A stretch of DNA of 64,000 bases from Flavihumibacter sp. UBA7668 (GTDB lineage: Bacteria; Bacteroidota; Bacteroidia; Chitinophagales; Chitinophagaceae). Made by a program: the position numbers and the translations under genes. Positions 25,975 through 35,343 of the stretch are shown piece after piece. The stretch spans positions 988,091-1,052,090 of the forward strand of contig NZ_DLHM01000007.1 of assembly GCF_002483205.1 (NCBI RefSeq), written 5' to 3'. Each line of letters begins with the position of its first letter. The first letter of the stretch is position 1. Under the pieces are notes generated by a model. That model was not told the DNA's origin. It searched no databases and worked only from the letters and a program-made list of their open reading frames with translations.

Positions 25975-27609
25975 ATGAAAAAGATTTGTTTCATATTCAG
26001 TTGTGTTCTCCTTTTGTCCTGCCATAAAGAGCTCGATAAATTTCCACTCGATGCGCCCTCCTCTGCGACCTTCCTTCGTACAGAAGCTGAGTTGAAAGCT
26101 GCATTGGTCGGTTGCTATAGTCCGCTCAATCTTCGTTTCGGCGAAAACCCCTATATCCATGTTTTTGATATGTTTTCTGATATCGCTACCAACCGCGATG
26201 TTACACCGCATGCCATGTGGAGTACTGCAACTACAAATTATGTGAACAATATCTGGAATACCATGTACCAGATTATCTCACGTTGTAATTTTCTACTGGA
26301 AAATGTTAGCAGGGTAACAACCAGCAACACGGCGTTGGTTACACAGGCAACCGGTGAAGCAAAATTTCTGCGGGCTTATTGTTACAGTTTGCTCTCAGAT
26401 TTTTATGGCGGGGTACCACTGGTAACAACCACATTAAATCTGTCAGATGCGTTTGTATCAAAAAATTCGAAAGCAGAAGTGGTAGATTTTATATTGAAGG
26501 AATTAAATGAAGCCGCAGATATGCTGCAGCAAACCAATCAGCCCAATACGATGGTGGTATCAAAAGGGGCGGCCTGGGCTATTGCATCAAGGGTGGCCCT
26601 GTATAATGAACGTTGGGCAGATGCTGCAACAGCAGCCAGCAACGTAATGGCATTAGAAGGCAGCGAATACCTGTTGCACCCCAACTATGCAGATATTACC
26701 ATGAGGGCCGGTAAAACATCAAAGGAGGTAATCTGGGCCATCCAGTTCAACTACAATGATATCTTTCATGAAACGCCCTTAACCTTCCGTTCGCGCATGG
26801 CGGGCGGGTTTAGCAACCGGATGCCTGTTCAGTCACTGGTCGATTCATATGATTGCATCGATGGTTTGTCAATCGATCAATCTCCATTGTACGATCCGGC
26901 AAAGCCGTTCGCCAATCGTGATCCACGCCTGGCAATGACCATTGCGCTGCCCGGCACAACCTATTACGGGTATCAGTTTGAGACCCACAAAGACAGCCTG
27001 CAATGCTGGAATTACAATGTAAGTCCGGCTGTTCGTGTAGCCAATCTTGATGCCACACATACCTTTGCCAGCTTCTCAGGATATTGCTGGCGCAAATATG
27101 CTGATCCGAAGGAAACACATACAACCCGTTCAGATATCAATCCCATCGTGATTCGGTATGCTGAAGTATTGTTGAACTATGCGGAGGCTAAAATTGAAGG
27201 CAATCAGGTTGATGAAACCGTATACGCTGCCATCAACAAAGTGCGCCAGCGGGTAGGCATGCCGGTTATTGAAGAGGGAAAAAGCATTGAGGAACTTCGT
27301 TCCATTGTTCGGAAAGAAAGAAAAGCAGAACTGGCCGGTGAAGGAAGTCGCTATTTCGATATCCTGCGTTGGAAGATTGCTGAAGAGGTATTGAGCGGAC
27401 CCTGTTATGGACGGGTTCCACGCGGATATCTTTCTTCTGCCCCAGTAATTGACGAAAACGGAACACCCGATTATTCGACGGTTGCGAATCGTGCAGACAT
27501 GCGGGTGATTCAAACAAGAATCTTCAATGCGCCTACCAACTATGTATGGCCCATTCCTGATATTGAGATTCAGACTAATAAAAACCTCGTTCAAAATGAT
27601 GGGTATTAA
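25975..27609 (+). CDS. SusD/RagB-family outer-membrane lipoprotein
   Basis: Glycan-capturing partner of the preceding SusC, 544 residues. Lipoprotein signal peptide with lipobox L-L-S-C (Cys16), then KELDKFPLD. Family features include TGEAKFLRAYCYSLLSDFYG followed by GVPLVTT, NPIVIRYAEVLLNYAEAKIE, RKERKAELAGEGSRYFDILRW and the ending YVWPIPDIEIQTNKNLVQND. An in-frame ATG at 25951 lies inside the SusC gene; ATG 25975 gives a normal signal peptide and is preferred. Confidence 0.97.
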   Translation: MKKICFIFSCVLLLSCHKELDKFPLDAPSSATFLRTEAELKAALVGCYSPLNLRFGENPYIHVFDMFSDIATNRDVTPHAMWSTATTNYVNNIWNTMYQIISRCNFLLENVSRVTTSNTALVTQATGEAKFLRAYCYSLLSDFYGGVPLVTTTLNLSDAFVSKNSKAEVVDFILKELNEAADMLQQTNQPNTMVVSKGAAWAIASRVALYNERWADAATAASNVMALEGSEYLLHPNYADITMRAGKTSKEVIWAIQFNYNDIFHETPLTFRSRMAGGFSNRMPVQSLVDSYDCIDGLSIDQSPLYDPAKPFANRDPRLAMTIALPGTTYYGYQFETHKDSLQCWNYNVSPAVRVANLDATHTFASFSGYCWRKYADPKETHTTRSDINPIVIRYAEVLLNYAEAKIEGNQVDETVYAAINKVRQRVGMPVIEEGKSIEELRSIVRKERKAELAGEGSRYFDILRWKIAEEVLSGPCYGRVPRGYLSSAPVIDENGTPDYSTVANRADMRVIQTRIFNAPTNYVWPIPDIEIQTNKNLVQNDGY

Positions 27610-27627
27610 TTCACATAACTGAAGCTG

Positions 27628-29211
27628 ATGAAATTTTTTCAAATAGGGGCGCTTCTTTTTGTTCTGGCGCAACCGGGGTGGGCGCAGCACAAAACCAGTC
27701 TGGAGATTGTGTTTCCGTCAAAGCCTTCACCCATTGATCCCATGATCTATGGTCAAATGTTGGAGAATGTAAACGACAGCATGATTTATGGCGGAGTGGC
27801 AGATATGCAGGGCAATGAACAATTGCATATAACGCCGCTGGTTAAGGAGCTGGATATACCTGTAATGAGATGGCCTGGTGGTACGGTGATTTACGAATAC
27901 CGGTGGAGAAGTGGAATCGGGCCGCGGGCCATGCGGCCTAAAGTGCCTACACTGGCCTGGAAAGGGGAGGAAAGTTATCAGTTTGGTACCGACGAGTTTC
28001 TGCAATGGTGTAAGCGGGTCGGAACTGCTCCTTATATTAACTTCAATATGGGCAGCCATCCTTTGTATCAGGGTACACTTTGGGAGGCGATGGAATGGAT
28101 GGAATATGTAAACGGTTCTGAACAAACACCATTGGGAAAATTGAGAGCTTATAACGGTCATCAACAACCTTATAATGTGAAATACTGGTGTATTGGGAAT
28201 GAAAATTACCTGCCAAGTCGCGCAGCCAGAGTCCAGGATCAGGATACTGTATATGCCAACCGCCTTCGTACCTGGTCAGCCACTATAAAAGCGAAGTATC
28301 CGGAGGTAAAATTGTTGGGTGTTGGCCGTTCTATACATTGGAACAAAACCGTTATGGAACGCAGTGGAAATTATTTACATTATCTCACACAGCACTATTA
28401 TGTGAATGCAAAAGTGAAGGATGGTAACTTGGTAAATGCAAGCAGTACGCTATTTGCACCGGCAAAAATGGAAGCACATCTGAAATTGCTTGGTAATCAA
28501 CTGAAGGGACTGAATCGTCAGTTGAACAGAAGCGATGACCCCGTAAGATTATGCGTAGACGAATGGAATAACCGCCATGCCGTTTATGATGGCAACAGTT
28601 ATAAGTTCACCCGCCAGTCTGTTCGCAAACAGTTTGATGTGGCTGTAACAGCAGGCATGTTGAATGTGTTTATCAGACAGAGTCCAACGGTTGGCATGGC
28701 GAACTATATTTTTCCGGTAAATGCACATGGATTGATCAGAACCGTGGGAACGGATGATGCCTACCTGACGCCAATTTATTATCTGTTTAAACAGTATCGT
28801 AGTAAAATGCTGGGCAATAAAGTGGATGTATTGTTGAAAGGGCCAGGCGTTCCAGCTGTTGACGCTAATGTAACGATTGATGGAGATTCACAGGAAATTA
28901 CCATGGGCGACGAACTGTTGACTTTTGTTGATGCAGCTGCGGTGGTGAATGATAATAAGCAGTTGGTAATAGCCCTGATAAACCGGTCTCCTGATAAATC
29001 ACAACTGGTAGAAATGCTTGTTCCACCAGGATATAAGACTGGTAGCATCTGGGAGCTGAAACATACCAATATAAATGCTATGAATTCAGCCGACAACCGA
29101 TTTGAAATTGTACCCAGTACCAGAAAACTCACACAACGTGGAAATAAAGCCAGCGTTCAATTATTACCTTGTGCTTTTGCAATGGTAGAGCTGGAAAAAA
29201 TTAACAACTAA
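27628..29211 (+). CDS. GH51 alpha-L-arabinofuranosidase, exported (copy 1)
   Basis: Retaining glycosidase that cleaves terminal alpha-L-arabinofuranosyl groups from arabinan or arabinoxylan. Signal peptide ends GWA-Q; the (beta/alpha)8 barrel follows. The acid/base is Glu192 in C-I-G-N-E-N-Y and the nucleophile Glu312 in V-D-E-W-N-N, both at the places expected for clan GH-A. MRWPGGT near residue 87 is another conserved GH51 strand. The C-terminal ~120 residues form the beta-sandwich. It lies 18 bp after SusD and 9 bp before a close paralogue, with which it shares most residues. Confidence 0.93.
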   Translation: MKFFQIGALLFVLAQPGWAQHKTSLEIVFPSKPSPIDPMIYGQMLENVNDSMIYGGVADMQGNEQLHITPLVKELDIPVMRWPGGTVIYEYRWRSGIGPRAMRPKVPTLAWKGEESYQFGTDEFLQWCKRVGTAPYINFNMGSHPLYQGTLWEAMEWMEYVNGSEQTPLGKLRAYNGHQQPYNVKYWCIGNENYLPSRAARVQDQDTVYANRLRTWSATIKAKYPEVKLLGVGRSIHWNKTVMERSGNYLHYLTQHYYVNAKVKDGNLVNASSTLFAPAKMEAHLKLLGNQLKGLNRQLNRSDDPVRLCVDEWNNRHAVYDGNSYKFTRQSVRKQFDVAVTAGMLNVFIRQSPTVGMANYIFPVNAHGLIRTVGTDDAYLTPIYYLFKQYRSKMLGNKVDVLLKGPGVPAVDANVTIDGDSQEITMGDELLTFVDAAAVVNDNKQLVIALINRSPDKSQLVEMLVPPGYKTGSIWELKHTNINAMNSADNRFEIVPSTRKLTQRGNKASVQLLPCAFAMVELEKINN

Positions 29212-29220
29212 AGAATTGCT

Positions 29221-30837
29221 ATGAAATATCTGATTAGTAAAATTGGAGCGGGAGTTTTATCGACACTACTATGTGCAACTGTAGCTGACACCTTTAGCCA
29301 GTCGGCTAAAGTACCGGTGCAAAAAACGTTGGTACAGATTCAGATTCCTGCTAAGAAAACGGTGATCGATCCCATGATCTATGGTCAAATGCTGGAGAAT
29401 GTGAACGACAGTATGATTTACGGAGGAGTGACCAATGGAAAAGGAGAGGAAAACCTGCACATAACAGAATTGTTGAAACCGTTGGATATTCCGGTAATGC
29501 GTTGGCCCGCAGGTACAGCAATGCACGAATACCGTTGGAAAAACGGAATTGGTCCCAAGCCATTGCGTCCGGTTTCACCCACCTTTGCCTGGAAGGGGGT
29601 AGAAAATTATCAATTTGGAACAGACGAGTTTTTGCAGTGGTGTAAACGTATCAACACCGTGCCCTATATTAATTTAAACATGGGTAACAGTATTGAGTAT
29701 GGCGGAACGTTGTGGGAGGCCCTTGAATGGATCGAATATGTAAACGGTGATTCTACCACCGCCCTTGGAAAACAACGGGCCTACAACGGGCATAGCAAGC
29801 CCTATAATGTTAAGTATTGGTGTATCGGTAATGAGAACTATGGCCCCTGGGGACGGCATGAAAAGGAAGACGATACCACGTATGGCAACCGCCTGAAAAT
29901 ATGGGCAGGTGCTATTAAGAAGCAGCACCCGGAACTTAGCCTGCTTGGCATTGGGCGTAGCCTGAAATGGAATAAAGAAGTATTGTCTCGAAACGGAGAA
30001 TACATAGATTTCCTTACCCAGCATTATTACGTGAATTCCAAATTGAAGGATGGAGTGTTGGAAAGTCCCGGCAGTACGTTGTTTGCGCCTGCTAAAATGG
30101 AAAAGCATCTGAGCCTTTTGGGAGAACAACTCAACGAAATAAATCGACAGTTAAACCGGACCGAAAACCCCATCCGTTTATCAGTAGATGAATGGAATAA
30201 CCGTCATGCGATATTTAATGGAACCGAATTCAAGTTTACCAGGCAATCGGTGCGGAAACAATTTGATGTTGCGGTGACGGCGGGCATGCTGAATGCGTTT
30301 ATTCGCCAAAGTCCCGCAGTAGGCATGGCTAATTATATTTTCCCCGTAAATGCACACGGCCTGATCAGAACAGTTGGCACCGATGATGCGTACCTGACTC
30401 CGTTGTACTATCTATTCAAACAATATCGAACCAAAATGCTGGGTTCGAAGCTTGATGTGCTGGTGAAAGGCCCTGGGATCCGTGGTTCTGAGGTAAAAGG
30501 CAATATTGCCGGAGATGCAAATGAGATTAAGTTGGGAGAGGAGTTCTTATCATTTGTGGATGCTGCAGCGGTGTTGGATCAGAAGGGACAGATTTTTGTG
30601 ACTTTGGTAAATCGTTCCCATGAATTGAAACAGGAAGTAGAAATTGCGATACCTGCCGGTTATAAAGCCCGCGAAATCTGGGAATTGAACCATGCCAATA
30701 TTTATGCCATGAACACGTCTGAGAACAGATCGGAAATACTTCCCAAAACAGGAATTTTAAAACAAAAAGGATCAAAAGTTACCGTTTCACTGCTTCCTTG
30801 CGCATTTGCAATGATTGAGCTGGTCAAACAACCGTAA
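29221..30837 (+). CDS. GH51 alpha-L-arabinofuranosidase, exported (copy 2)
   Basis: Second GH51 enzyme, 538 residues. Signal peptide is longer (about 25-28 residues, ending near TFS-Q). Acid/base is Glu205 in C-I-G-N-E-N-Y and nucleophile Glu324 in V-D-E-W-N-N. The alignment with copy 1 is nearly gap-free from the DPMIYGQMLENVNDSMIYGG strand to the ending, so this is a tandem duplication. Most differences lie in the signal peptide, the loop after the acid/base (GPWGRHEKEDDTTYG here, LPSRAARVQDQDTVYA there) and the C-terminal sandwich, so the copies may differ in side-chain or linkage preference. Last gene of the operon. Confidence 0.93.
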   Translation: MKYLISKIGAGVLSTLLCATVADTFSQSAKVPVQKTLVQIQIPAKKTVIDPMIYGQMLENVNDSMIYGGVTNGKGEENLHITELLKPLDIPVMRWPAGTAMHEYRWKNGIGPKPLRPVSPTFAWKGVENYQFGTDEFLQWCKRINTVPYINLNMGNSIEYGGTLWEALEWIEYVNGDSTTALGKQRAYNGHSKPYNVKYWCIGNENYGPWGRHEKEDDTTYGNRLKIWAGAIKKQHPELSLLGIGRSLKWNKEVLSRNGEYIDFLTQHYYVNSKLKDGVLESPGSTLFAPAKMEKHLSLLGEQLNEINRQLNRTENPIRLSVDEWNNRHAIFNGTEFKFTRQSVRKQFDVAVTAGMLNAFIRQSPAVGMANYIFPVNAHGLIRTVGTDDAYLTPLYYLFKQYRTKMLGSKLDVLVKGPGIRGSEVKGNIAGDANEIKLGEEFLSFVDAAAVLDQKGQIFVTLVNRSHELKQEVEIAIPAGYKAREIWELNHANIYAMNTSENRSEILPKTGILKQKGSKVTVSLLPCAFAMIELVKQP

Positions 30838-31178
30838 AAAACTATCCGGCCTGTTTTATTTTTTATGATGCGAAGAAAATATTCATCTACTTCTGAAGTC
30901 AGGAAAGTATCCTTTTCAAGTATATGCATATTCGACATGGCCTGATAGCCAAACTCAAAAGGCTGTATCCTTACATCAAACCCATATTCATTTCCCAAAT
31001 GAATATGAGGCGTTTTTATTGGTTGGCTGGAAGTGTGTGATAATTTTTTATTTTGATAACAATTTAACTGAATATTTCTAGGCAAGGAAAATTGCTGGGC
31101 GCTACTAATATTTTCATGCCCCATATAAACTTATATACACAGGTATGAAGAGAATGGCAGAAATAGTCACTTGCCTTA
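30838..31178. other. Intergenic region after the GH51 pair
   Basis: No convincing gene. A leftward open frame crosses most of it and runs on antisense into the GH51 gene; it has no recognisable domain. The only clear structure is the hairpin at 30983-31017. Confidence 0.6.
30983..31017 (+). terminator. Hairpin followed by T-run, probable operon terminator
   Basis: A perfect 11-bp inverted repeat (CATATTCATTT / AAATGAATATG) with a 3-nt CCC loop is followed after 5 nt by five T. It lies about 145 bp beyond the last GH51 stop codon. The stem is AT-rich, so efficiency is uncertain. Confidence 0.55.
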
Positions 31179-32039
31179 TTAGTAATATTCGTACGCATAG
31201 CGGGTTACAAAACTTTCTCTTTCAGATGATTTGAATATTATGTGGGAAAGAGTTCCATCTGTGTTATAAAAATATTCTTCCCAATAGCTTGAGGGAACGG
31301 AAAGCGTTGTTTTATAATAATGGAATTCATAACGGACGCATTGTCCGGCAGCATTGAATAACCAGTAATATTCAAAATTACTGTGCTTCATTGTTATTAA
31401 TTTACCTGGTCCCTGTATTTTTCGAACGTATCTGAAGCTGCCATAGTGATCATTCACGATACTGTCCAAAAGACCATCTGAATGGTAGTAATAGCGGCTG
31501 TTTTCTAAAACACGAACATTTTGATCTATTCTTTCCTGTTCGATCATTCTTCCCTGTGTATCGTAGGATTCGGTTCTGAGTAGAAAATTTGCCGTGTCGA
31601 TCATTTCCACGGAATACAATTTGTCTCCTTTCCAAACTGATTTCAATTGTGGATAGGGGTTGCCTTTGCTATCAAAATAGGTTCCTTTTGCAACCTGACC
31701 AGTAGCATGATATTCAAACAGACTTGTTAAGCACAATTCAGAATCCATTTGTAGTGTTTTGGGTAAGCAGGAAATCATACTTCGAAATGCACCAGTGCTA
31801 TCTACTGAAATAATTTTAACGTAAGTTGTTTTGGCTGCGCCTGGCGGATCTTTGATAGCTGTAATCTTTTTGATTCGGGCTGACTTCCTGATGGCCTTTG
31901 TGTTGAGTACCGTGTCGGAAAGATCACTGAGTCCTGCCATTTGAGGGAATCCGTGTGATCTTATCTGTGCAGTGGACTCCTGAATTGGCATGATGTGTAG
32001 TAGCAATATCATTCCAAAAATGAGTGAACAATTTTCCAT
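31179..32039 (-). CDS. Uncharacterised exported protein, paralogue of the gene at 41992
   Basis: A 286-residue protein of unknown function. The N-terminus is a signal peptide (SLIFGMILLLHIMPIQESTAQ) without a lipobox cysteine, so the product should be soluble or surface-located rather than lipidated. The body is rich in beta strands with repeating Tyr-Tyr/Asp-Gly units (SRYYYHSDGLLDSIVND; GSFRYVRKIQGPG; EEYFYNTDGTLSHIIFK) that recall YD/RHS-type and MORN-like repeats of cell-surface proteins. It is about three-quarters identical to the lipoprotein at 41992-42864 but stands alone. No function should be assigned. Confidence 0.8.
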   Translation of the reverse strand: MENCSLIFGMILLLHIMPIQESTAQIRSHGFPQMAGLSDLSDTVLNTKAIRKSARIKKITAIKDPPGAAKTTYVKIISVDSTGAFRSMISCLPKTLQMDSELCLTSLFEYHATGQVAKGTYFDSKGNPYPQLKSVWKGDKLYSVEMIDTANFLLRTESYDTQGRMIEQERIDQNVRVLENSRYYYHSDGLLDSIVNDHYGSFRYVRKIQGPGKLITMKHSNFEYYWLFNAAGQCVRYEFHYYKTTLSVPSSYWEEYFYNTDGTLSHIIFKSSERESFVTRYAYEYY

Positions 32040-32204
32040 TAAAGTTGTGACATTTCAATAGTCTGCAACAAGTATAAGTCATTTACAAAATATAATACTG
32101 CAAATGCAAATAAATTGTTCCGGCTGGTCTCGTAAGTGGGAGAATGATACTGCTTCCACTCCTTTTTTAACAGGTTGGCGGAAGTTTAAGGACGAATTTT
32201 TATA

Positions 32205-33335
32205 TTGTATGATCAAAACAAAACTTTGAAAAGCAGCCTTATTTTGAATAAAATAAAGTTAGTCAGTAAATGGATTGCAATAATGACAATTTTTGTTATT
32301 CATTCAGAATCATTAATTGGACAAATTAATACAGATGCAATAAAGTTAGGTGAGAGAATTACAAAATATTCTGCTACTTATAAGGAGAACAGAGATTTTC
32401 TACTTTATGTACCGGAAAGCTGTTCTGATTCTCTTCAGCCTAAAAATGAGATTCCAGCTTTATTTGTGCTGGATGGAGCGGAACTCTTTCTTACAGCGGT
32501 TGCATTACAACAGCAGCTGGCAGAGTACGCTTATTATCCGATCCTTCCGGAAATGATAGTTGTTGGTATTGTTCATAAAAACCGGGAAGAGGAATTGTTT
32601 CCAATTGCCCAGAATGATACCTTATCAAAAATGGAAGGAAAGGCAGATAAATTCCTTGATTATCTTGAAAAGGAGCTGCTGCCGGCTATTGATTCAATCA
32701 GAGGAAGTAAAGGTCCTCGTATTATTTTTGGCCATTCATTGGGTGGTTTATTTGGAGTTCATACAATAAACTCTAAACCGAACCTTTTTAATGCGTATCT
32801 GTTAACTGATCCTGCATTATGGTGGGATAAGCAACTGACCTTAAAAACATTCCGCAGAAATTTGACCTCGCAGGTCCGTAACACCAGTTATTTATATCTT
32901 GGCATTTCGAATACACTGCCCTATAAGGCAGATACAGTATCGATCCAACAGATGAATCCTTCCCAGATCAGTATTACTTCCCAATTCCAACTGAAGCATT
33001 TTCTTGAAAATAGCAGGAAAACCATACTTAGACGGGATGCCAGATATTACCCGGACGAGTCACATTTTACCATTCCGAGCCGGGGATTAAGAGATGGATT
33101 ACTTTATTATTTCAACAATTACCGATGTCGCTATTTTGAATGGATGGATTCGGATTCTTTGAGCCCCCAGGAACTTGGAAATGCAGTTCGCGTACATTTT
33201 GAAAAATTTGCAGCACTGCTTGGGTATAAATTGCGTCCGCCCAGAAAAAATCTGGTTGCGTATATTGATTTTTTAGAAAAGATAGCAGCTACTGAAAAGG
33301 CTGCAGTTCTCAGGAAATTCTTGAAGGAGTATTAA
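32205..33335 (+). CDS. Exported alpha/beta-hydrolase, esterase-like
   Basis: A 376-residue hydrolase of the esterase D / enterochelin-esterase type. The nucleophile elbow G-H-S-L-G-G stands in IIFGHSLGGLFGVHT; PALFVLDGAELF is the oxyanion strand; a candidate acid and the histidine in DESHFTIPSRG complete the triad. An N-terminal signal peptide (KWIAIMTIFVIHSESLIGQ) is present. The start is uncertain: the frame opens at TTG 32205, further TTGs lie at 32226 and 32244, and the first ATG (32283) would cut the signal peptide short. It may remove acyl or feruloyl groups from glycans, but siderophore esters are also possible. Confidence 0.8.
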   Translation: MYDQNKTLKSSLILNKIKLVSKWIAIMTIFVIHSESLIGQINTDAIKLGERITKYSATYKENRDFLLYVPESCSDSLQPKNEIPALFVLDGAELFLTAVALQQQLAEYAYYPILPEMIVVGIVHKNREEELFPIAQNDTLSKMEGKADKFLDYLEKELLPAIDSIRGSKGPRIIFGHSLGGLFGVHTINSKPNLFNAYLLTDPALWWDKQLTLKTFRRNLTSQVRNTSYLYLGISNTLPYKADTVSIQQMNPSQISITSQFQLKHFLENSRKTILRRDARYYPDESHFTIPSRGLRDGLLYYFNNYRCRYFEWMDSDSLSPQELGNAVRVHFEKFAALLGYKLRPPRKNLVAYIDFLEKIAATEKAAVLRKFLKEY

Positions 33336-33447
33336 TTATGTGTGCCTTTCAGAATTATAATCAATCGATTGCGTATAATTTGTTTCCGACAACTCAATTT
33401 GCCAAAGTTTTCCCATTTTTACCGGAAGGATTCAAACTCTGACTGCT

Positions 33448-34044
33448 ATGCCTGAACTGCCTGACAAGGATTGTGAGCTATTGCGTCTATTGAAGACGGG
33501 AGATAAAGCTGCTTTTACTCAGATTTATGAGTTATATAGTCAATCCCTCTATCTCAACCTGCTAAAACTCCTCAAATTTGAACCGGCGGCTGAAGAACTG
33601 CTACAGGATATTTTTATTACACTCTGGGAAAAAAGAACAACCATACAGATTGATACCCATTTATCGGGTTACTTATTTGGTATTGCACAGCATAAAGCAC
33701 AGGATTTTTTCCGCAAACTTAAAAGGGATAGAAAATTACATGACTATATCCGGGAACTGGCAACCGGTGAATTTGAAAGCGTTGAAGCAAAACTGCTTCG
33801 CCAGGAAGAACTGGATCTTCTGAACAATGCCATAAACAGGCTTTCACCCCAACGGAAGCAGGTTTTTCAGTTATGTAAACTGGAGGGAAAGTCCTATCAG
33901 GAAGTCAGTCATATACTCGGCATATCGCCTTCTACCATTAACGACCATATTGTAAAAGCAACCCGCTTCATCCGTGATTTTATGCTTGCCCAGGACCGAC
34001 TGACCACGGCATATCTCCCGATTTTTTTGCTCCTGTACAGTTAA
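33448..34044 (+). CDS. FecI-like ECF RNA polymerase sigma factor (Bacteroidota type)
   Basis: A 198-residue sigma-70-family factor. Region 2 includes FEPAAEELLQDIFITLWEKR, region 4 includes LSPQRKQVFQLCKLEGKSYQ then EVSHILGISPSTINDHIVKA, a clean helix-turn-helix. The C-terminus ends in a short hydrophobic tail (AYLPIFLLLYS), usual in this family. The FecR anti-sigma gene follows after 72 bp, and a SusC transporter with an STN domain after that, so it should turn on this susCD pair when the transporter is occupied. Confidence 0.95.
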   Translation: MPELPDKDCELLRLLKTGDKAAFTQIYELYSQSLYLNLLKLLKFEPAAEELLQDIFITLWEKRTTIQIDTHLSGYLFGIAQHKAQDFFRKLKRDRKLHDYIRELATGEFESVEAKLLRQEELDLLNNAINRLSPQRKQVFQLCKLEGKSYQEVSHILGISPSTINDHIVKATRFIRDFMLAQDRLTTAYLPIFLLLYS

Positions 34045-34116
34045 AGATTCAAAAATAATTTAGACCGGGGCAGATGAAAAACTCATCCCGAACGACTTAA
34101 TTAAAATACCGTTCAG

Positions 34117-35322
34117 ATGAGTTCCTCCAACATTGAGTCACTTTTTCAGAAATACCTGCAGAACCAATGCACTCCAATGGAAGCAGAACAGGTTTTGGAA
34201 TGGCTGGAACAAGCAAGCTACTCGCCTGAACAAAAAGAGCTGATTAGCAGGATGTTGGGTGAAGTTTCAGTGCCAACACAAAAGGAAGAAGAAAACGTAA
34301 GAAATCGCCTGAAACAACAACTGGATCTTACACTTCAAAAAATTGATGAGCGGGAGAATAACAGCGGTCAACTCATTCATTTCCGCTGGTTACGATTTGC
34401 TGCAGCTGCACTTTTATTTTTATTTGCCGGGGCTGGTGTTTACCTCTGGATCCAATCAAATATCACTGCACAAACCGGTAAGCAGCTTGCAGTTGTTTCG
34501 AATAAAGACATCGCTCCTGGTGGAAACAAGGCAGTGCTAACGCTGGCAGATGGGAGCAAACTGATCCTGGATGAAACAGCGAATGGCGAACTGGCCACCC
34601 AGGGCAGTACCAAACTGATTAAACTGGATGGACAAATTGCTTATGCTGAAAATGGTGAGCAATCGGATGAATTATACAATACCATTACCACACCCATCGG
34701 CGGACAATACCAATTGGTATTGTCGGATGGCACCTATGTTTGGCTGAATTCAGCCTCCTCCCTTCGATTTCCGATTTCATTTCCAGGAAAGGAACGCAAA
34801 GTGGAACTTATGGGAGAAGGCTATTTTGAAGTTGCTAAAAATCCATCCAAACCATTCAAGGTTTCGGTACAATATCCCGCTGGTGAAAAGGGGACGGAAG
34901 TAAAAGTATTGGGCACTCATTTTAATATCAATTCCTATAAAGAAGAAGGTCCAATAAAAACCACCTTATTGGAAGGTGCTGTCCAACTAATCAGTCAATC
35001 TGAGACGCGGGTCCTAAATCCGGGTGAACAGGGAAGCTCAATGGCAAACGGTTCCTTGAAAGTAACCAGCCAGGTTGATCTTGATCAGGTGATGGCCTGG
35101 AAAAACGGGCTTTTCAATTTCAATAATACTGACCTGCAGATGGTGATGCGGCAGCTCAGCAGATGGTATGGCGTTGATGTAGTGTATGAAGGTAATCCGC
35201 CACTAAGAGAATTCGGAGGTGAAATCCAACGTAATCTGAAACTAAGTCAGGTACTGAAGCTTTTGGAAACCAATGAAGTGCATTTCAGAATAGAAGAGAA
35301 TAAGCTAATCGTTACACCTTAA
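34117..35322 (+). CDS. FecR-family anti-sigma factor
   Basis: Inner-membrane anti-sigma factor of 401 residues. The cytoplasmic N-terminus binds the sigma factor, a single span (FRWLRFAAAALLFLFAGAGVYLWIQ) crosses the membrane, and the periplasmic FecR domain follows (TPIGGQYQLVLSDGTYVWLN; SASSLRFPISFPGKERKVEL; EGYFEVAKNPSKPFKV; VLGTHFNINSY). The C-terminal DUF4974-like part (MVMRQLSRWYGVDVVYE) is the usual partner of the STN domain. Placed between its sigma factor and a SusC with STN domain, the expected trans-envelope signalling order. Confidence 0.96.
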   Translation: MSSSNIESLFQKYLQNQCTPMEAEQVLEWLEQASYSPEQKELISRMLGEVSVPTQKEEENVRNRLKQQLDLTLQKIDERENNSGQLIHFRWLRFAAAALLFLFAGAGVYLWIQSNITAQTGKQLAVVSNKDIAPGGNKAVLTLADGSKLILDETANGELATQGSTKLIKLDGQIAYAENGEQSDELYNTITTPIGGQYQLVLSDGTYVWLNSASSLRFPISFPGKERKVELMGEGYFEVAKNPSKPFKVSVQYPAGEKGTEVKVLGTHFNINSYKEEGPIKTTLLEGAVQLISQSETRVLNPGEQGSSMANGSLKVTSQVDLDQVMAWKNGLFNFNNTDLQMVMRQLSRWYGVDVVYEGNPPLREFGGEIQRNLKLSQVLKLLETNEVHFRIEENKLIVTP

Positions 35323-35343
35323 TAAACGTTTTTCATCAGAGCC

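Noticed and set aside
27130..27690. Leftward 186-codon frame across the SusD/GH51 junction
   Set aside because: Antisense to conserved SusD C-terminus and GH51 signal peptide; no recognisable features.
29674..30129. Leftward 151-codon frame inside GH51 copy 2
   Set aside because: Antisense to the conserved catalytic barrel; not preserved in the paralogous copy.
30702..31124. Leftward 140-codon open frame after the GH51 pair
   Set aside because: It runs antisense into the GH51 gene, contains the hairpin-terminator at 30983-31017, and shows no domain.
33336..33447. Promoter box search before the FecI-like sigma gene
   Set aside because: TATAATTTG near 33375 resembles a -7 box but has the wrong internal spacing and no upstream TTTG at a suitable distance, so no promoter was called.
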